Made by a program: the position numbers and the translations under genes. The notes under the pieces are model-generated. The model saw nothing but the letters and a program-made list of their open reading frames with translations, had not been told where the DNA came from and did not search any database. DNA of 64,000 nt from Pseudomonas fluvialis (GTDB taxonomy: Bacteria; Pseudomonadota; Gammaproteobacteria; Pseudomonadales; Pseudomonadaceae), in the NCBI RefSeq assembly GCF_002234375.1, contig NZ_NMQV01000001.1:91411-155410 (forward strand), written 5' to 3'. Positions 18,501-28,918 of this stretch are shown one piece after another (the stretch's first letter is position 1; each line of letters begins with the position of its first letter).

Positions 18501-20503
18501 TGGGTCCAGCCATCACTGTCGGAATGGTTCCAGTAGTAATCGCGCTGCTCGCGGATCAGCCGCACGCGCAGCTGGTCACTGGCCAGCTTGTTGCCGGCGA
18601 CATCGGCCAGCAGCACCTCGAACTCAGCCTGACTGTCGGCATCCACCTCTTCGCCATCGAACAGTGCACGCAGCCCCGGCAGGCGCTCGGCCGGCCAGAC
18701 CGGCTGCAGCAGACGACGGGTCAGCGGACGGCCGCCGGACTCCTGCAGACTGGCCTGGAGGATCAGCTGGACAGGCGAGCGGACCTCCTGCCACTGGCTA
18801 TCGATACTCAGCCGTGCTTCCCCCTGGCTATCCAGGCTGGTTTCTTCCAGCTCCAGGTCCTGGCTCAGCTCACTTTCGGTCAGCGAACCGAACTGGAAAC
18901 CCGGCAGGCTGGCTACCGCCTCGCGCAGCGGACGCACGAAGAGCTGCCCGGAAACACGGTTACCACTAGCCGGCGCACCGTACAGGTAACGTCCGCTGAG
19001 CTGGAACTCGGCGTTCTGCTGGGGGCTCAGGGGTTGCTCGCTGCCACGGATATCCAGGGCCAGGCGCTCGGGCAGGAAGTCTTCGACCAGGAATTCATAG
19101 CGTTGCTGCTGGCCATCACCGAGATCGAAACGCAGCTGCCAGCGGCCGGTTGGTGCCTCTTCGGCGAGCGGCAGGCGGTACTGATAGAGGCCACTGTCAT
19201 CGGCCTGCCAGACAAAGCTGCGGCTCAGTTGCTGGTCGGGACGCCACAGCTCCACGGCAATCGGCGAGGCCTCGCCGGCGCGACCATCGCGATCACGCAG
19301 CAGGCCGTTGAGCAGCACGGTTTCCCCGGGACGATAGAGATCGCGCGGACCGAATACGAAGAACTGGCGCGGTAGTGCCGGCGCCCCGCCAATGGCGAAC
19401 TCGGCGAGATCGAGCGCCGCGCCCTGCAGGTTGAGCAGGCTGGTCTGGCCATCCTGGGTCGCCAGCAACAGGCGCGCCGGCTTGCTCAGCGGCAACTGGG
19501 CATGCCCCTGGCTATCACTGACGGCCTCGGCCAGTTGGTTGCCCTGTTCGTCGAGCAGTTGCAGATGCACCTTGCCCAGCGGCTTGCCGCCCTGCAGCGC
19601 CTGGGCAAACACATCCAGCGCCTGGCGACTGCGATGCACCGACAGACCAATGTCACTCAGGGTGAACAGGGTCGCCGGCATGCTGTAGTCGTACTGTCCG
19701 GAGCGGCGCATCACCGCCAGGTACACTCCCGGCTCCTGCAGCGGCTCAATACCGGCCATCGGCAGCCAGAGCGTTTCCCGGGTATTGCGTGCCGGCTGCA
19801 GGTCGAAGCGCCCGGCATACACCAGCTCGGCCATCTTCAGCAGTTCACGCGACTCCCAGAGGTCGAGGCTGCTGCTGCGTCCCCAGCGACTGACGAAGCG
19901 CGGAAGCTGCTCCTGGCGCACCCGAAAGAATTCCACATCGATACGCGGCACATTCAGCGCGATCACCGGCAAGCCCTCGCCAAGCCGCGTCGGCAGCAAC
20001 GAGCCACGGCTGGCAAAGCCCACGCTGGGCTGCAGATCGCGGGTTTCCAGGCGATGCTCCTGCTCCTTGCCCAGGCGCTGGCCGTTAACGCCACGCAGCC
20101 CGCCATCCACGGTAAGCACCAGCTTGCGCTTGGGCTCCAGCGGACGCAGGCGCAACTCCATCAGGTTGTCGCTCAGCTCCCAGGCGCCATCGACCTTGCC
20201 GGCCACGCTGTCGACCAGGTGCAGCCGCTCGGCAAAGGGCTGCTCGGGGTCGAGGGGAATATTGAAGGTCAGGTTCAGCGTGCTGGCGCCATCGCGCTGC
20301 ACTTCCGCGACATCCGCCAGACGCAGTGCCTGGCCGGCATAGCGCTCGGCCAGCGCCGGCAGGTCACGGTTTGCCTGGCGCGCACTGGGTGCACTGGACG
20401 CCACCGGGGCCACGGCACTGACACTGGCTTTTTCCGAGGTAGAAGAATCACAGCCGCTGAGCAGGCTCAGCAGCAAGGCCAAAAGCAATCCCTTGTTCGG
20501 CAT
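15599..20503 (-). CDS. Bacterial alpha-2-macroglobulin (YfhM-type lipoprotein)
   Basis: 1634 residues. The signal peptide ends in LLSGC, so it is a periplasm-facing lipoprotein. The middle is a long series of macroglobulin-type beta domains. The thioester motif is intact: Y-G-C1167-L-E-Q in AYPYGCLEQTTSG. Bacterial A2M proteins trap invading proteases: cleavage of a bait region exposes the thioester, which binds the attacker. Pairing with PBP1C is the known arrangement and suggests joint defence and repair of the cell wall. The start ATG 20503 has GGAG behind it. Confidence 0.93.
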   Translation of the reverse strand: MPNKGLLLALLLSLLSGCDSSTSEKASVSAVAPVASSAPSARQANRDLPALAERYAGQALRLADVAEVQRDGASTLNLTFNIPLDPEQPFAERLHLVDSVAGKVDGAWELSDNLMELRLRPLEPKRKLVLTVDGGLRGVNGQRLGKEQEHRLETRDLQPSVGFASRGSLLPTRLGEGLPVIALNVPRIDVEFFRVRQEQLPRFVSRWGRSSSLDLWESRELLKMAELVYAGRFDLQPARNTRETLWLPMAGIEPLQEPGVYLAVMRRSGQYDYSMPATLFTLSDIGLSVHRSRQALDVFAQALQGGKPLGKVHLQLLDEQGNQLAEAVSDSQGHAQLPLSKPARLLLATQDGQTSLLNLQGAALDLAEFAIGGAPALPRQFFVFGPRDLYRPGETVLLNGLLRDRDGRAGEASPIAVELWRPDQQLSRSFVWQADDSGLYQYRLPLAEEAPTGRWQLRFDLGDGQQQRYEFLVEDFLPERLALDIRGSEQPLSPQQNAEFQLSGRYLYGAPASGNRVSGQLFVRPLREAVASLPGFQFGSLTESELSQDLELEETSLDSQGEARLSIDSQWQEVRSPVQLILQASLQESGGRPLTRRLLQPVWPAERLPGLRALFDGEEVDADSQAEFEVLLADVAGNKLASDQLRVRLIREQRDYYWNHSDSDGWTQRYNERFITLSEDSLSVPAGGTAKVSVPVEWGPYRLEVQDMHSGLVSSLRFWAGYRWQDNAEGGAVRPDQVKLALDKPAYAGGDEARVTLTPPSAGKGYLLVESADGPLWWQSIEVPAEGKTFTVPISADWARHDLYLSALVVRPGERKAQVTPKRAVGLLHLPLAREQRKLALSVQAPERMRPLQPLKVRIKAQRADGSLPSEVRVLLAAVDVGILNITQYATPDPFQAFFGRKAYGLDQLDVYDQLIEVGQGRAASLAFGGDAALAGGGKRPPTSVTIVAEQSQAVRLDAQGEAELSLDIADFNGELRLMVQAWNDEEYGMAEGKTLVAAPLIAELSMPRFLAGGDRSELALDLSNLSGQAQQLEVELSADGLLQLLGNTRQRVELAAGQRLTLPLQVQAGGGFGSGTLAVRVDNLQLPGEPAAPFSRQWTLGVRPAYAAVTRQHLAVLKAEQPFELSPAQLEAFEPAGLQAVLQLSSRPPLNLGEQIRALQAYPYGCLEQTTSGLYPSLYADAKAMARLGISVEAESERQRKIELGIERLLGMQRHNGSFALWSSDGEEEYWLTAYVTDFLLRAREQGFAVPAEALQRANARLLRYLQERQLIDLHYSDSLEHSRFAVQAYAGYVLSRSQQAPLGALRSLFERRSDARSGLPLVHLAAALKAMGDAPRAEQALLASQAIRRPARDWLGDYGSELRDEALSLALREEHGLGDDLEQRLLQLSQRAVRSEYWSTQERNALFLAGRRLLDRPEGSWQVSLQAGERQRQFSPAEAGVTLQGDWLQAPWRLSQAGEQAVYQQLSLSGYPRQAPAAGGDTLSIEREYYGLDGQPLQLEQLRSGDLVLVHLAVRAEQRVPDALVVDLLPAGLELENQNLAGSSASLEDAASNLRDWQEKMQNARIRHQEYRADRYVAAVDVDSYDTTHLLYLARAVTPGRYRVPPPQVESMYRPQWQAVGETADWLVVKGR

Positions 20504-20558
20504 GGGGGCTCCAGCAGGCGCGGATTAGGAAGGACGACAGCCGCCTGAGACCGGCGCC

Positions 20559-20576
20559 GCGGGAAATGCTTCCCGC
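20559..20576. repeat. Perfect hairpin in the A2M 5' untranslated region
   Basis: GCGGGAA and TTCCCGC form a 7-bp stem with a 4-nt loop, 56 bp upstream of the alpha-2-macroglobulin start. Its role is unknown; it may affect message stability or translation. Confidence 0.35.
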
Positions 20577-20618
20577 ACTGGCCGGGCAGACAGAAAAAAC
20601 CCCGGCACTATAGCCCAG

Positions 20619-20639
20619 GCCACGTTGGGGCAACGTGGC
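20619..20639 (-). terminator. Hairpin downstream of speA
   Basis: GCCACGTTG and CAACGTGGC form a perfect 9-bp stem with a GGG loop, 67 bp past the speA stop in the leftward direction. The T-run on that strand (20592-20597) lies about 20 bases further, so termination efficiency is uncertain. A TATAGT hexamer just beyond it may be the -10 of the A2M gene. Confidence 0.45.
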
Positions 20640-20705
20640 ACGCCCAGCAAAATCCGCGACGCCCTGCCCTGCCAGACAGCACAGTCACCGGCTCGGGGCC
20701 GGGGC

Positions 20706-22619
<1,914 letters not shown>

Positions 22620-22715
22620 CGCAATCTCCTGTCAATGAGGCAAGGTGCCGGCCCGGTGGGCAGCATGATGAAACGGATAGATGAACAGCCGTGTGACACG
22701 GCCGTATGCGGCCGA

Positions 22716-23087
22716 TCAGCCGCCGGATTTGCGGGCCTTGAAGCCGCGCCTGGCCAACTCTTCGAGCAACAGCTCGACCTTGTCACCCTGGATCTCGATG
22801 ACCCCGTCCTTGAGCCCGCCACCACAGCCGCAACGCTGTTTGAGCGCACTAGCCAGGGCCTTGAGTTCGCTATCGGCCAGCGGCACACCGCTGATGGTGG
22901 TAACCGTCTTGCCGCCACGCCCCTTGGTTTCCCGGCGCACCCGGACGATGCCATCACCAACCGGACGCTGCACCTCGGCGCAGCGACAGGCGTCCTGCGG
23001 CTGACTGCACGCCGGACAATGCCGCCCCGCGTCCGTGGAGTAAACCAGCCCACCCAGGGCTGACAATGACGAAGCTTTCTTGACCAC
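22716..23087 (-). CDS. yciH: SUI1-family translation factor YciH
   Basis: 123 residues from GTG 23087 (VVKKASSLSALGGLVYSTDAG), with AGGAAA upstream; an ATG-like start at 23147 would add 20 atypical residues. A cysteine-rich N-terminal part (CPACSQPQDACRC) precedes the eIF1/SUI1 domain, with its basic loop RRETKGRGGKTVTTI and the RCGCGGGLKDG segment. YciH can act in vitro as an initiation-fidelity factor like eIF1; in E. coli it appears to adjust translation under stress. Location and order next to speA match P. aeruginosa. Confidence 0.9.
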   Translation of the reverse strand: MVKKASSLSALGGLVYSTDAGRHCPACSQPQDACRCAEVQRPVGDGIVRVRRETKGRGGKTVTTISGVPLADSELKALASALKQRCGCGGGLKDGVIEIQGDKVELLLEELARRGFKARKSGG

Positions 23088-23312
23088 CGGCTTTTCCTCA
23101 GTAGGGGTCAGGACAGGCAGGCCCCGCTCGGCCAGGGGCAACGCCACGAAGGCCGTGGCGCATCAGGCCAGACCGTGAAGGCCGCGCAGTGTAAGGGCAA
23201 AGCCATACCCTGCTAAGTGGCAAATTGCGCCATCCAGCGACGGATTGGCGACCTTGTGCAGCATAGCCCACAGGCTCACCGCAAATACTGCACAAGCCCC
23301 GCGCAATGCGCC

Positions 23313-23846
23313 TTAAGCATGTGCCAGGTAACGCTGCAAGGCCTGCAGCGAATCCGGGCAATAGGGGCGCTGACGGGCGTCCTGCAGGACCTGCTCGGTT
23401 GCCAGGAAGCAGGCTTCCAGCACCTCTTCCGGCTGCAGGCTGAGCGGCGCATCGGAAACGCAGGAATACACGGCGCACCACAGCCGGTTGCCTGGCTGAT
23501 CGAAGAAAAAGCGCCCATGCTCGGCCAGCGCAACGTCACGAATGCCCAGCTCCTCGGCCAACTCACGGGCAGCCGACTCGGCATAGCTCTCCGCAGCTCC
23601 CACCATGCCGCCGGCGGCCGCATCCCAATAGCCGGGATACACGGCTTTGCTCAGGCTGCGCCGGTGCACGCAGAGGTGTCCGGCACTGTTGAACAGCAGG
23701 ATGAAGGTACCGCGGCCGATTAGCCCACGTTCACGCAACTCGGCACGCGGCAGGCCGCCAAGCAAGCGATCCTGCTCGTCGACCCAGGCGATCAGCTCGG
23801 CATCCGAGGCAGCGCGATGCGCCGCCTCACGGGCGCTGATGACCAT
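23313..23846 (-). CDS. Nudix hydrolase
   Basis: 177 residues from ATG 23846; its start overlaps the stop of the DUF2333 gene (TGATG), so the two are coupled. The Nudix box is complete: G-x5-E-x7-R-E-L-x-E-E-x-G-I in GMVGAAESYAESAARELAEELGI, which binds the metal that activates cleavage of a nucleoside diphosphate linked to another moiety. The N-terminal part (VDEQDRLLGGLPRAELRERGLIGR) resembles the YfcD/IDI-like subgroup, so the substrate may not be a simple nucleotide. Confidence 0.9.
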   Translation of the reverse strand: MVISAREAAHRAASDAELIAWVDEQDRLLGGLPRAELRERGLIGRGTFILLFNSAGHLCVHRRSLSKAVYPGYWDAAAGGMVGAAESYAESAARELAEELGIRDVALAEHGRFFFDQPGNRLWCAVYSCVSDAPLSLQPEEVLEACFLATEQVLQDARQRPYCPDSLQALQRYLAHA

Positions 23847-24910
23847 CAGCCCTGGCTCAGCAAGGTGCGCAGTTCGATGATCGCGGCGTTGGCGCGGGAG
23901 ATGTAGTTGGCCATCACCAGCGAGTGGTTGGCCAGCACGCCGTAGCCACTGCCATTGAGCACCATGGGGCTCCACAACGGCTCCTGGGCAGCCTCCAGCT
24001 CACGAATGATCTGCCGCAGGCTGACCGTGGCATTTTTCTTGGCCAGCACGTCGGCAAAGTCCACCTCGATGGCGCGCAGGAAGTGCGCCAGCGCCCAGGC
24101 CTGACCACGCGCCTCGTAGAACACATTGTCGATCTGCAGCCAGGGCGTCTTGACCCGCTGCTCGGCAGCCATCTGTTCGGCCTGCGCCGAAGCGCTCTCC
24201 ACCGCATCGGTGTTCAGGCGCACGCGGCCAACGCTGGCCGACAGGCGCTGCGACAGCGAGCCCAGGCGCGTGGCGACATCGCCCAGCCAGTTATTGAGGT
24301 TGTCGGCACGGCTATAGAAGCGCGCATTGGCCTCGCTGGGATCGGCCAGGCGCGCCTGGAAGCGCTCCAGCGCCTGGATGCCTTCGGCATACTCAGCCTC
24401 CGAGGCCGGCAGCGCCCAGCTCTTGTTGTCGAAATTGAAGCGCGGCTCGGCCTTGGCCAGGTCCGGGTCCTCGGTGGACTGGGTTTGCGAACGGGCGAAG
24501 TCCTTGCGCAGGGCACGCGACAGGTCACGCACCTGTACCAGCACGCCGTATTCCCAGTTGGGCATGTTGTCCAGCCACAGGCCGGGCGGCGCCAGGTCGT
24601 TGCTCAGGTAGCCACCCGGCTTGCCGAGCAAGGTATTGGCCACCTGCTTGAGGGTTTCCACCGTGGTGTAGCCATTGACCAGACGACGCTGCGCCTGTTC
24701 CGCCGCGGCTTGCGCCTGCTGCTGCACCGGGAAGGCAGCCGGCTCCTGGCTCCAGTACCAGCCCACCAGCAAGGCCGCCAGCAGGTACAGGCCCAGCGTC
24801 AGGCCCAGCGCGCGACTGAGCCAGGCGCCGCCCAGATAGCTGCGCACATCATCCAGCGAGTCCTCGACCCGGTCGCGCGCCGCGGTGGAGCGCTTCATCC
24901 AGTCAAACAT
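23846..24910 (-). CDS. DUF2333-family membrane-anchored protein
   Basis: 354 residues from ATG 24910, with AAGGAA six bases before it; upstream in-frame codons to 24964 are unlikely. A cytoplasmic tail is followed by one hydrophobic helix (LGLTLGLYLLAALLVGWYW, residues about 35-53). The large remainder is helical and probably periplasmic, rich in Ala/Gln/Leu. Function is unknown. Gene order (Nudix gene and yciH downstream, gcbA divergent) is as in P. aeruginosa. Confidence 0.8.
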   Translation of the reverse strand: MFDWMKRSTAARDRVEDSLDDVRSYLGGAWLSRALGLTLGLYLLAALLVGWYWSQEPAAFPVQQQAQAAAEQAQRRLVNGYTTVETLKQVANTLLGKPGGYLSNDLAPPGLWLDNMPNWEYGVLVQVRDLSRALRKDFARSQTQSTEDPDLAKAEPRFNFDNKSWALPASEAEYAEGIQALERFQARLADPSEANARFYSRADNLNNWLGDVATRLGSLSQRLSASVGRVRLNTDAVESASAQAEQMAAEQRVKTPWLQIDNVFYEARGQAWALAHFLRAIEVDFADVLAKKNATVSLRQIIRELEAAQEPLWSPMVLNGSGYGVLANHSLVMANYISRANAAIIELRTLLSQG

Positions 24911-25164
24911 GGCAATTCCTTCAGGTTCGGTGAGCAGAGCATCGACCCGGTCGCGGACAGACACCGGGCAGTTGACGCACTATAAGCCAAGGCACGCTGC
25001 CAGGCAGCGCCTGCATGATGGCTTAGCCGAACAATCTGCTCAGTTGCACAGGTTTTTCGACAACAGGATGTAAACAGAGTAGAAACGGCAATTGCCTGGC
25101 GCCAATAAGCTGATAGCATCGCGCCATCACCGGAGTCAGACAGACCAGGGACAGCCTGCCAGAC

Positions 25165-26775
25165 ATGAGCGAGCACGAAGACCAGAGCGACCGCCTCAAG
25201 CAGCACTTTGCCCAGCGCGTGATCAACCAGGCGCGCCAGGTACTGGAAGTGTGGCAACGCCTGCAGCGCAACGCCTGGTCCAAGCAGGAAATGGACGAGC
25301 TGCAGGAGGGCAACCAGCGCCTGCTGCGCTATGCCGAGCGCTTCGAACAGCCCGAACACTGCCAGATCGCCGAGGGCATCGAGCAGTGCCTGCAGGGCGT
25401 GGCCGCCAACCGCAACCGCCTGTCCAGCGAACTGATCTGCGAGCTCAACCAGCTCATGCAGCGCCTCTCACGCACCGGCCTGCGGCATGGCGACCAGTTT
25501 GAACAGACCAGCCTGCCGCCGCTGCGCAAGCCGGTCTACCTGGCCCTGCAGGACAACGAACGACGCCTGCGCCTGGAACAGCAACTGAGCTCCTACGGAC
25601 TGATTGCCCAAGGCTGCCCGGACAGCCAGGCCTTCCGCCAGGCCATGGCCGCCCGCCACCCGCTGGCCATCCTCATGGAAGTGGACTTTGCCGGCGAAAA
25701 GCAGGGCCTGCTGCTCGCCGAGGAGGCACAGCAGGGCCTCGAGCAACGCATCCCCGTGCTGTTTTTCAGCGAGCAGGACAGCGATACCGCTACCCGCCTG
25801 CAGGCCGTACGCGCCGGCGGACTGGACTTCTACTGCAACAGCCTGGACGCCTCGACCATCCTCGAACGGGTCGAGCAATTCAGCCACACCGCGCATTACG
25901 AGCCTTTCAAGGTACTGATCATCGATGACTCGCGCGCCCAGGTGACGCACACCGAGATGGTCCTGAACAGCGCCGGCATCGTCACCCGCACCCTCACCGA
26001 GCCGCTGGAAGCGCTGGACGTACTGGCCGATTTCAATCCCGAGCTGATCATTCTCGACATGTATATGCCCGGCTGCGTGGGCACCGAACTGGCCAAGGTG
26101 ATTCGCCAGCACGAGCGCTACGTAAGCATTCCGATCATCTATCTGTCCGCCGAGGACGATCTGGAGAAGCAGCTGGATGCGATGAGCGAGGGCGGTGACG
26201 ACTTCCTCACCAAGCCGATCAAGCCCCGCCACCTGATCGCCACTGTGCGCACCCGCGCGACGCGCGCACGCAGCCTGCAAGCACGCATGGTGCGCGACAG
26301 CCTGACCGGCCTGTACAACCACACGCACACCCTGCAACTGCTCGAAGATGCCCGCCTGCGGGCTACCCGCGACGGCCAGCCACTGTGCTTCGCCATGCTC
26401 GACATCGACCACTTCAAGAAGGTCAACGACAGCTACGGACACCCCATGGGCGACCGGGTGATCAAGAGCCTGGCGCTGTTCCTCAAACAGCGCCTGCGCA
26501 AGACCGACCACATTGGCCGCTATGGCGGTGAAGAGTTCGCCGTGGTACTGCCGGATACCGAGCTGGAGGCCGCGCAGCGGGTCCTCGACGAGATCCGCCG
26601 GCGCTTTGCGGAAATCCACTACCCGGCACAACCCGAAGACCTCTCCTGTACCTTCAGCGGTGGCATTGCCCTGCTCCGCCCAGGCGAGGACGCGCAGAGC
26701 CTGTCCAAGCGCGCCGACGAGGCGCTGTACCAGGCCAAGCACGGCGGGCGCAACCAGATTGCCTGCGCTGAGTAG
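25165..26775 (+). CDS. gcbA: GcbA-type response regulator diguanylate cyclase (REC-REC-GGDEF)
   Basis: 536 residues. An alpha-helical N-terminal region (1-115) is followed by a degenerate receiver domain (about 123-240) with Glu172 where the phospho-Asp is expected. An intact receiver (about 250-365) has phospho-acceptor D298 (IILDMYMPG) and KPIKP at its end. The GGDEF domain has active site G454-G-E-E-F458 and I-site RKTD just before it. It should make cyclic-di-GMP. Domain order and position next to ctpL and dsbD match PA4843 (GcbA), linked in pseudomonads to attachment and biofilm dispersion. The symbol rests on synteny plus architecture. Confidence 0.88.
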   Translation: MSEHEDQSDRLKQHFAQRVINQARQVLEVWQRLQRNAWSKQEMDELQEGNQRLLRYAERFEQPEHCQIAEGIEQCLQGVAANRNRLSSELICELNQLMQRLSRTGLRHGDQFEQTSLPPLRKPVYLALQDNERRLRLEQQLSSYGLIAQGCPDSQAFRQAMAARHPLAILMEVDFAGEKQGLLLAEEAQQGLEQRIPVLFFSEQDSDTATRLQAVRAGGLDFYCNSLDASTILERVEQFSHTAHYEPFKVLIIDDSRAQVTHTEMVLNSAGIVTRTLTEPLEALDVLADFNPELIILDMYMPGCVGTELAKVIRQHERYVSIPIIYLSAEDDLEKQLDAMSEGGDDFLTKPIKPRHLIATVRTRATRARSLQARMVRDSLTGLYNHTHTLQLLEDARLRATRDGQPLCFAMLDIDHFKKVNDSYGHPMGDRVIKSLALFLKQRLRKTDHIGRYGGEEFAVVLPDTELEAAQRVLDEIRRRFAEIHYPAQPEDLSCTFSGGIALLRPGEDAQSLSKRADEALYQAKHGGRNQIACAE

Positions 26776-26817
26776 GCATGGCGGCCATTGGCCATCTTTT
26801 TCAGCGTCAAGCAGTCG

Positions 26818-26835
26818 TCGTCACAAAACTGACAC
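26818..26835 (+). promoter_or_regulatory. Pho-box-like PhoB site upstream of ctpL
   Basis: TCGTCAC - AAAA - CTGACAC has the 7-4-7 direct-repeat form of a PhoB site (consensus CTGTCAT-N4-CTGTCAT); the AT-rich spacer and the CA tails agree. It lies 48 bp before the chemoreceptor start, where a PhoB-activated promoter would have its -35 region. CtpL of P. aeruginosa is a low-phosphate chemoreceptor, so the site fits the gene. Confidence 0.5.
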
Positions 26836-26883
26836 AGCAGCGCAATAACCTGCCGCCATTCCCTGCCGCGGTCGATTGCTGCC

Positions 26884-28842
26884 ATGCGCCTGAAAAGCCT
26901 GACCAACCTCAATACTTCACTGCTCCTGCTGGTATGCCTGAGCCTGGCCGCCACCCTGTGGTGGTCACAACGCGCCCTGCAGCAGCCTCAGCGCCTGATG
27001 AGCCTGTATCTGCAACTCAGCCAGGCCTTCCAGCAACAGGTGGCCGGGCAGGTACTGGCCTACCTGGACAGTGGCGATGCACTACGTCACCAGCAGGCCG
27101 AACAGGCCGCCCGGCAACTGGCCACGCGCATCGACACGCTACCGAACAGCCTGGCCGAACAACTGCGTCCCAGCCTGCTGCACCTGCAGGATTTCATCGC
27201 CAACCCGCTACTGGCCGCCGGCAAGCTCGCCGGCGACCCGCAAGGGCTGCTCGTGCAGGCTGAACGCGAACTGGCCGGCAACCTCGAACAACTGCAACGC
27301 TATGCCAGCAGCAGCCAGCACAACGATGCCGCGCGCTACCTGGCGCCCCTGCAGAGCAGCAGCCTGCATCTGTTGCGCCTGGCACACGCCCGTGGCCGCT
27401 ATGTCAGCCAGGGGCAGGAGCAGCATCTGCAAGCCATCCAGCGCGAACTGCAGCAGCTGCAGGGGCTGGCCGAGCAACTGCAGGGCCTGCCGCTACTCGG
27501 CGAACAAGCCACAGCCAGCGCCAGCAGCAGCTTCGCCGCCCTGCTGGAGCTGGACAGCAGCGAGCAACAGCAAAGCGAGGACCGCGGCAGCGAACTCAAG
27601 CGCGAGCTGGCCTACCTGTTGCGGCGCTACCCCGATGAGCTGCAGCGCACCAGCGCACTGGTGCAACAACGCCTGCAACTGCGTAGCGACACCCAGCAGC
27701 GTATCGACGCCCTGCAGCAGGCCCTGGCCGGCCTGGAGCCGCTGGTCCAGGCCGAACAGGCGCGCATCCAGCAGGATGTACGGACTATCCAGATCGGCCT
27801 GATCCTGCTGATCCTCGCCATCGCCCTGCTCATCGACCGCATGCAGCGCAGCCTGACCCGCCTGCTCAGCCAGCTGGTGCCGCAACTGAGCGCCTGGGCA
27901 CAGGGCGATTTCAGCCAGCCCTTGCAACTGTCCTCGCGCATCGTCGAACTGCAGGCCATCGAGCAGTCGTTGCAACGCCTGCGCGAATACCTGCAGACCC
28001 TGGTCGGGGAAATCCGCCAGCATGCCGGCGCGCTGGCCGCCAGCAGCCAGCACCTCGCCGGACTGGGCGAAGAGCTGCAACACAGCGGCGAACAACAGGC
28101 CGCGGAAACAGCCTCGATTCGCGACGCCCTGGCCCACCTGCAGGACAGTATTGGCCAGGTGGCCGGCGACGCCGACCAGGCGGCCGGCGCCAGCCACGCC
28201 GCTGGCACTGCGGTCGCTGAAGGCCAGCGGGTCATCGAGCAGAGCCTGCATGGCCTGCACGGCCTGGTTGGCGAAGTCCGCGGCAGCGCCCAGGCCATCG
28301 AGCAACTGGCCCACGAGAGCGGCAACATCGGCAGCGTGCTCAGCGTGATTCGCGGGGTGGCCGAGCAGACCAACCTGCTGGCCCTGAATGCCGCCATCGA
28401 GGCCGCCCGCGCCGGCGAGCTGGGCCGCGGCTTTGCGGTGGTCGCCGACGAGGTGCGCACGCTGGCGCAGCGCACCGCCAGTGCCACCGAGGAGATCCAG
28501 CAGCTCACCGCGCGCCTGCAGCAAGCCGCCCAGCAGTCACTGGGCGCCATGCGCCAACAGGTGGAGCAGGCCGAAGGTACCGCACGCCAGGCACAAGCCG
28601 CCGAAGGCGCCCTGGATACCGTGGTCGAGGCCATCCGCACCATGGCCGACCGGGTGCAGCGCATCGCCCAGGCCAGCGCCCAGCAACATGACAACACCGC
28701 GCAGATCAGCCAGCACAGCGAACACATCTACCGACGCGGTAGCGCCAACCTGCAGCGCATCGCCAGCAGCCGCCAACAGAGCGAACAGCTACGCGATCTC
28801 AGCGAACAACTGCAACACACCGTGCATCGTTTCCAGGTGTGA
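26884..28842 (+). CDS. ctpL: Methyl-accepting chemotaxis protein, CtpL-type
   Basis: 652 residues. TM1 is at about 12-29, a long helical periplasmic sensor spans about 30-300, TM2 lies at about 304-322 ([17 protein letters not shown]), then a HAMP-like linker and the cytoplasmic signalling coil. The conserved hairpin tip is present ([23 protein letters not shown]), which docks CheA and CheW. The ligand domain is a long helical-bundle type, not dCache. Position between gcbA and dsbD corresponds to PA4844 (CtpL), which mediates taxis to phosphate under starvation. A Pho-box-like sequence upstream supports this. Confidence 0.85.
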   Translation: MRLKSLTNLNTSLLLLVCLSLAATLWWSQRALQQPQRLMSLYLQLSQAFQQQVAGQVLAYLDSGDALRHQQAEQAARQLATRIDTLPNSLAEQLRPSLLHLQDFIANPLLAAGKLAGDPQGLLVQAERELAGNLEQLQRYASSSQHNDAARYLAPLQSSSLHLLRLAHARGRYVSQGQEQHLQAIQRELQQLQGLAEQLQGLPLLGEQATASASSSFAALLELDSSEQQQSEDRGSELKRELAYLLRRYPDELQRTSALVQQRLQLRSDTQQRIDALQQALAGLEPLVQAEQARIQQDVRTIQIGLILLILAIALLIDRMQRSLTRLLSQLVPQLSAWAQGDFSQPLQLSSRIVELQAIEQSLQRLREYLQTLVGEIRQHAGALAASSQHLAGLGEELQHSGEQQAAETASIRDALAHLQDSIGQVAGDADQAAGASHAAGTAVAEGQRVIEQSLHGLHGLVGEVRGSAQAIEQLAHESGNIGSVLSVIRGVAEQTNLLALNAAIEAARAGELGRGFAVVADEVRTLAQRTASATEEIQQLTARLQQAAQQSLGAMRQQVEQAEGTARQAQAAEGALDTVVEAIRTMADRVQRIAQASAQQHDNTAQISQHSEHIYRRGSANLQRIASSRQQSEQLRDLSEQLQHTVHRFQV

Positions 28843-28918
28843 CCTGCGACCGATTGAACCTGCTGCCGGCTGACGCAGTCCGTTATGATGCACGCTCAGC
28901 CGTTCCTGCGAGTTCATC

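Noticed and set aside
28855..28889. Sigma-70 promoter for dsbD (TTGAAC and TATGAT)
   Set aside because: The two hexamers are 23 bp apart, too far for a normal promoter.
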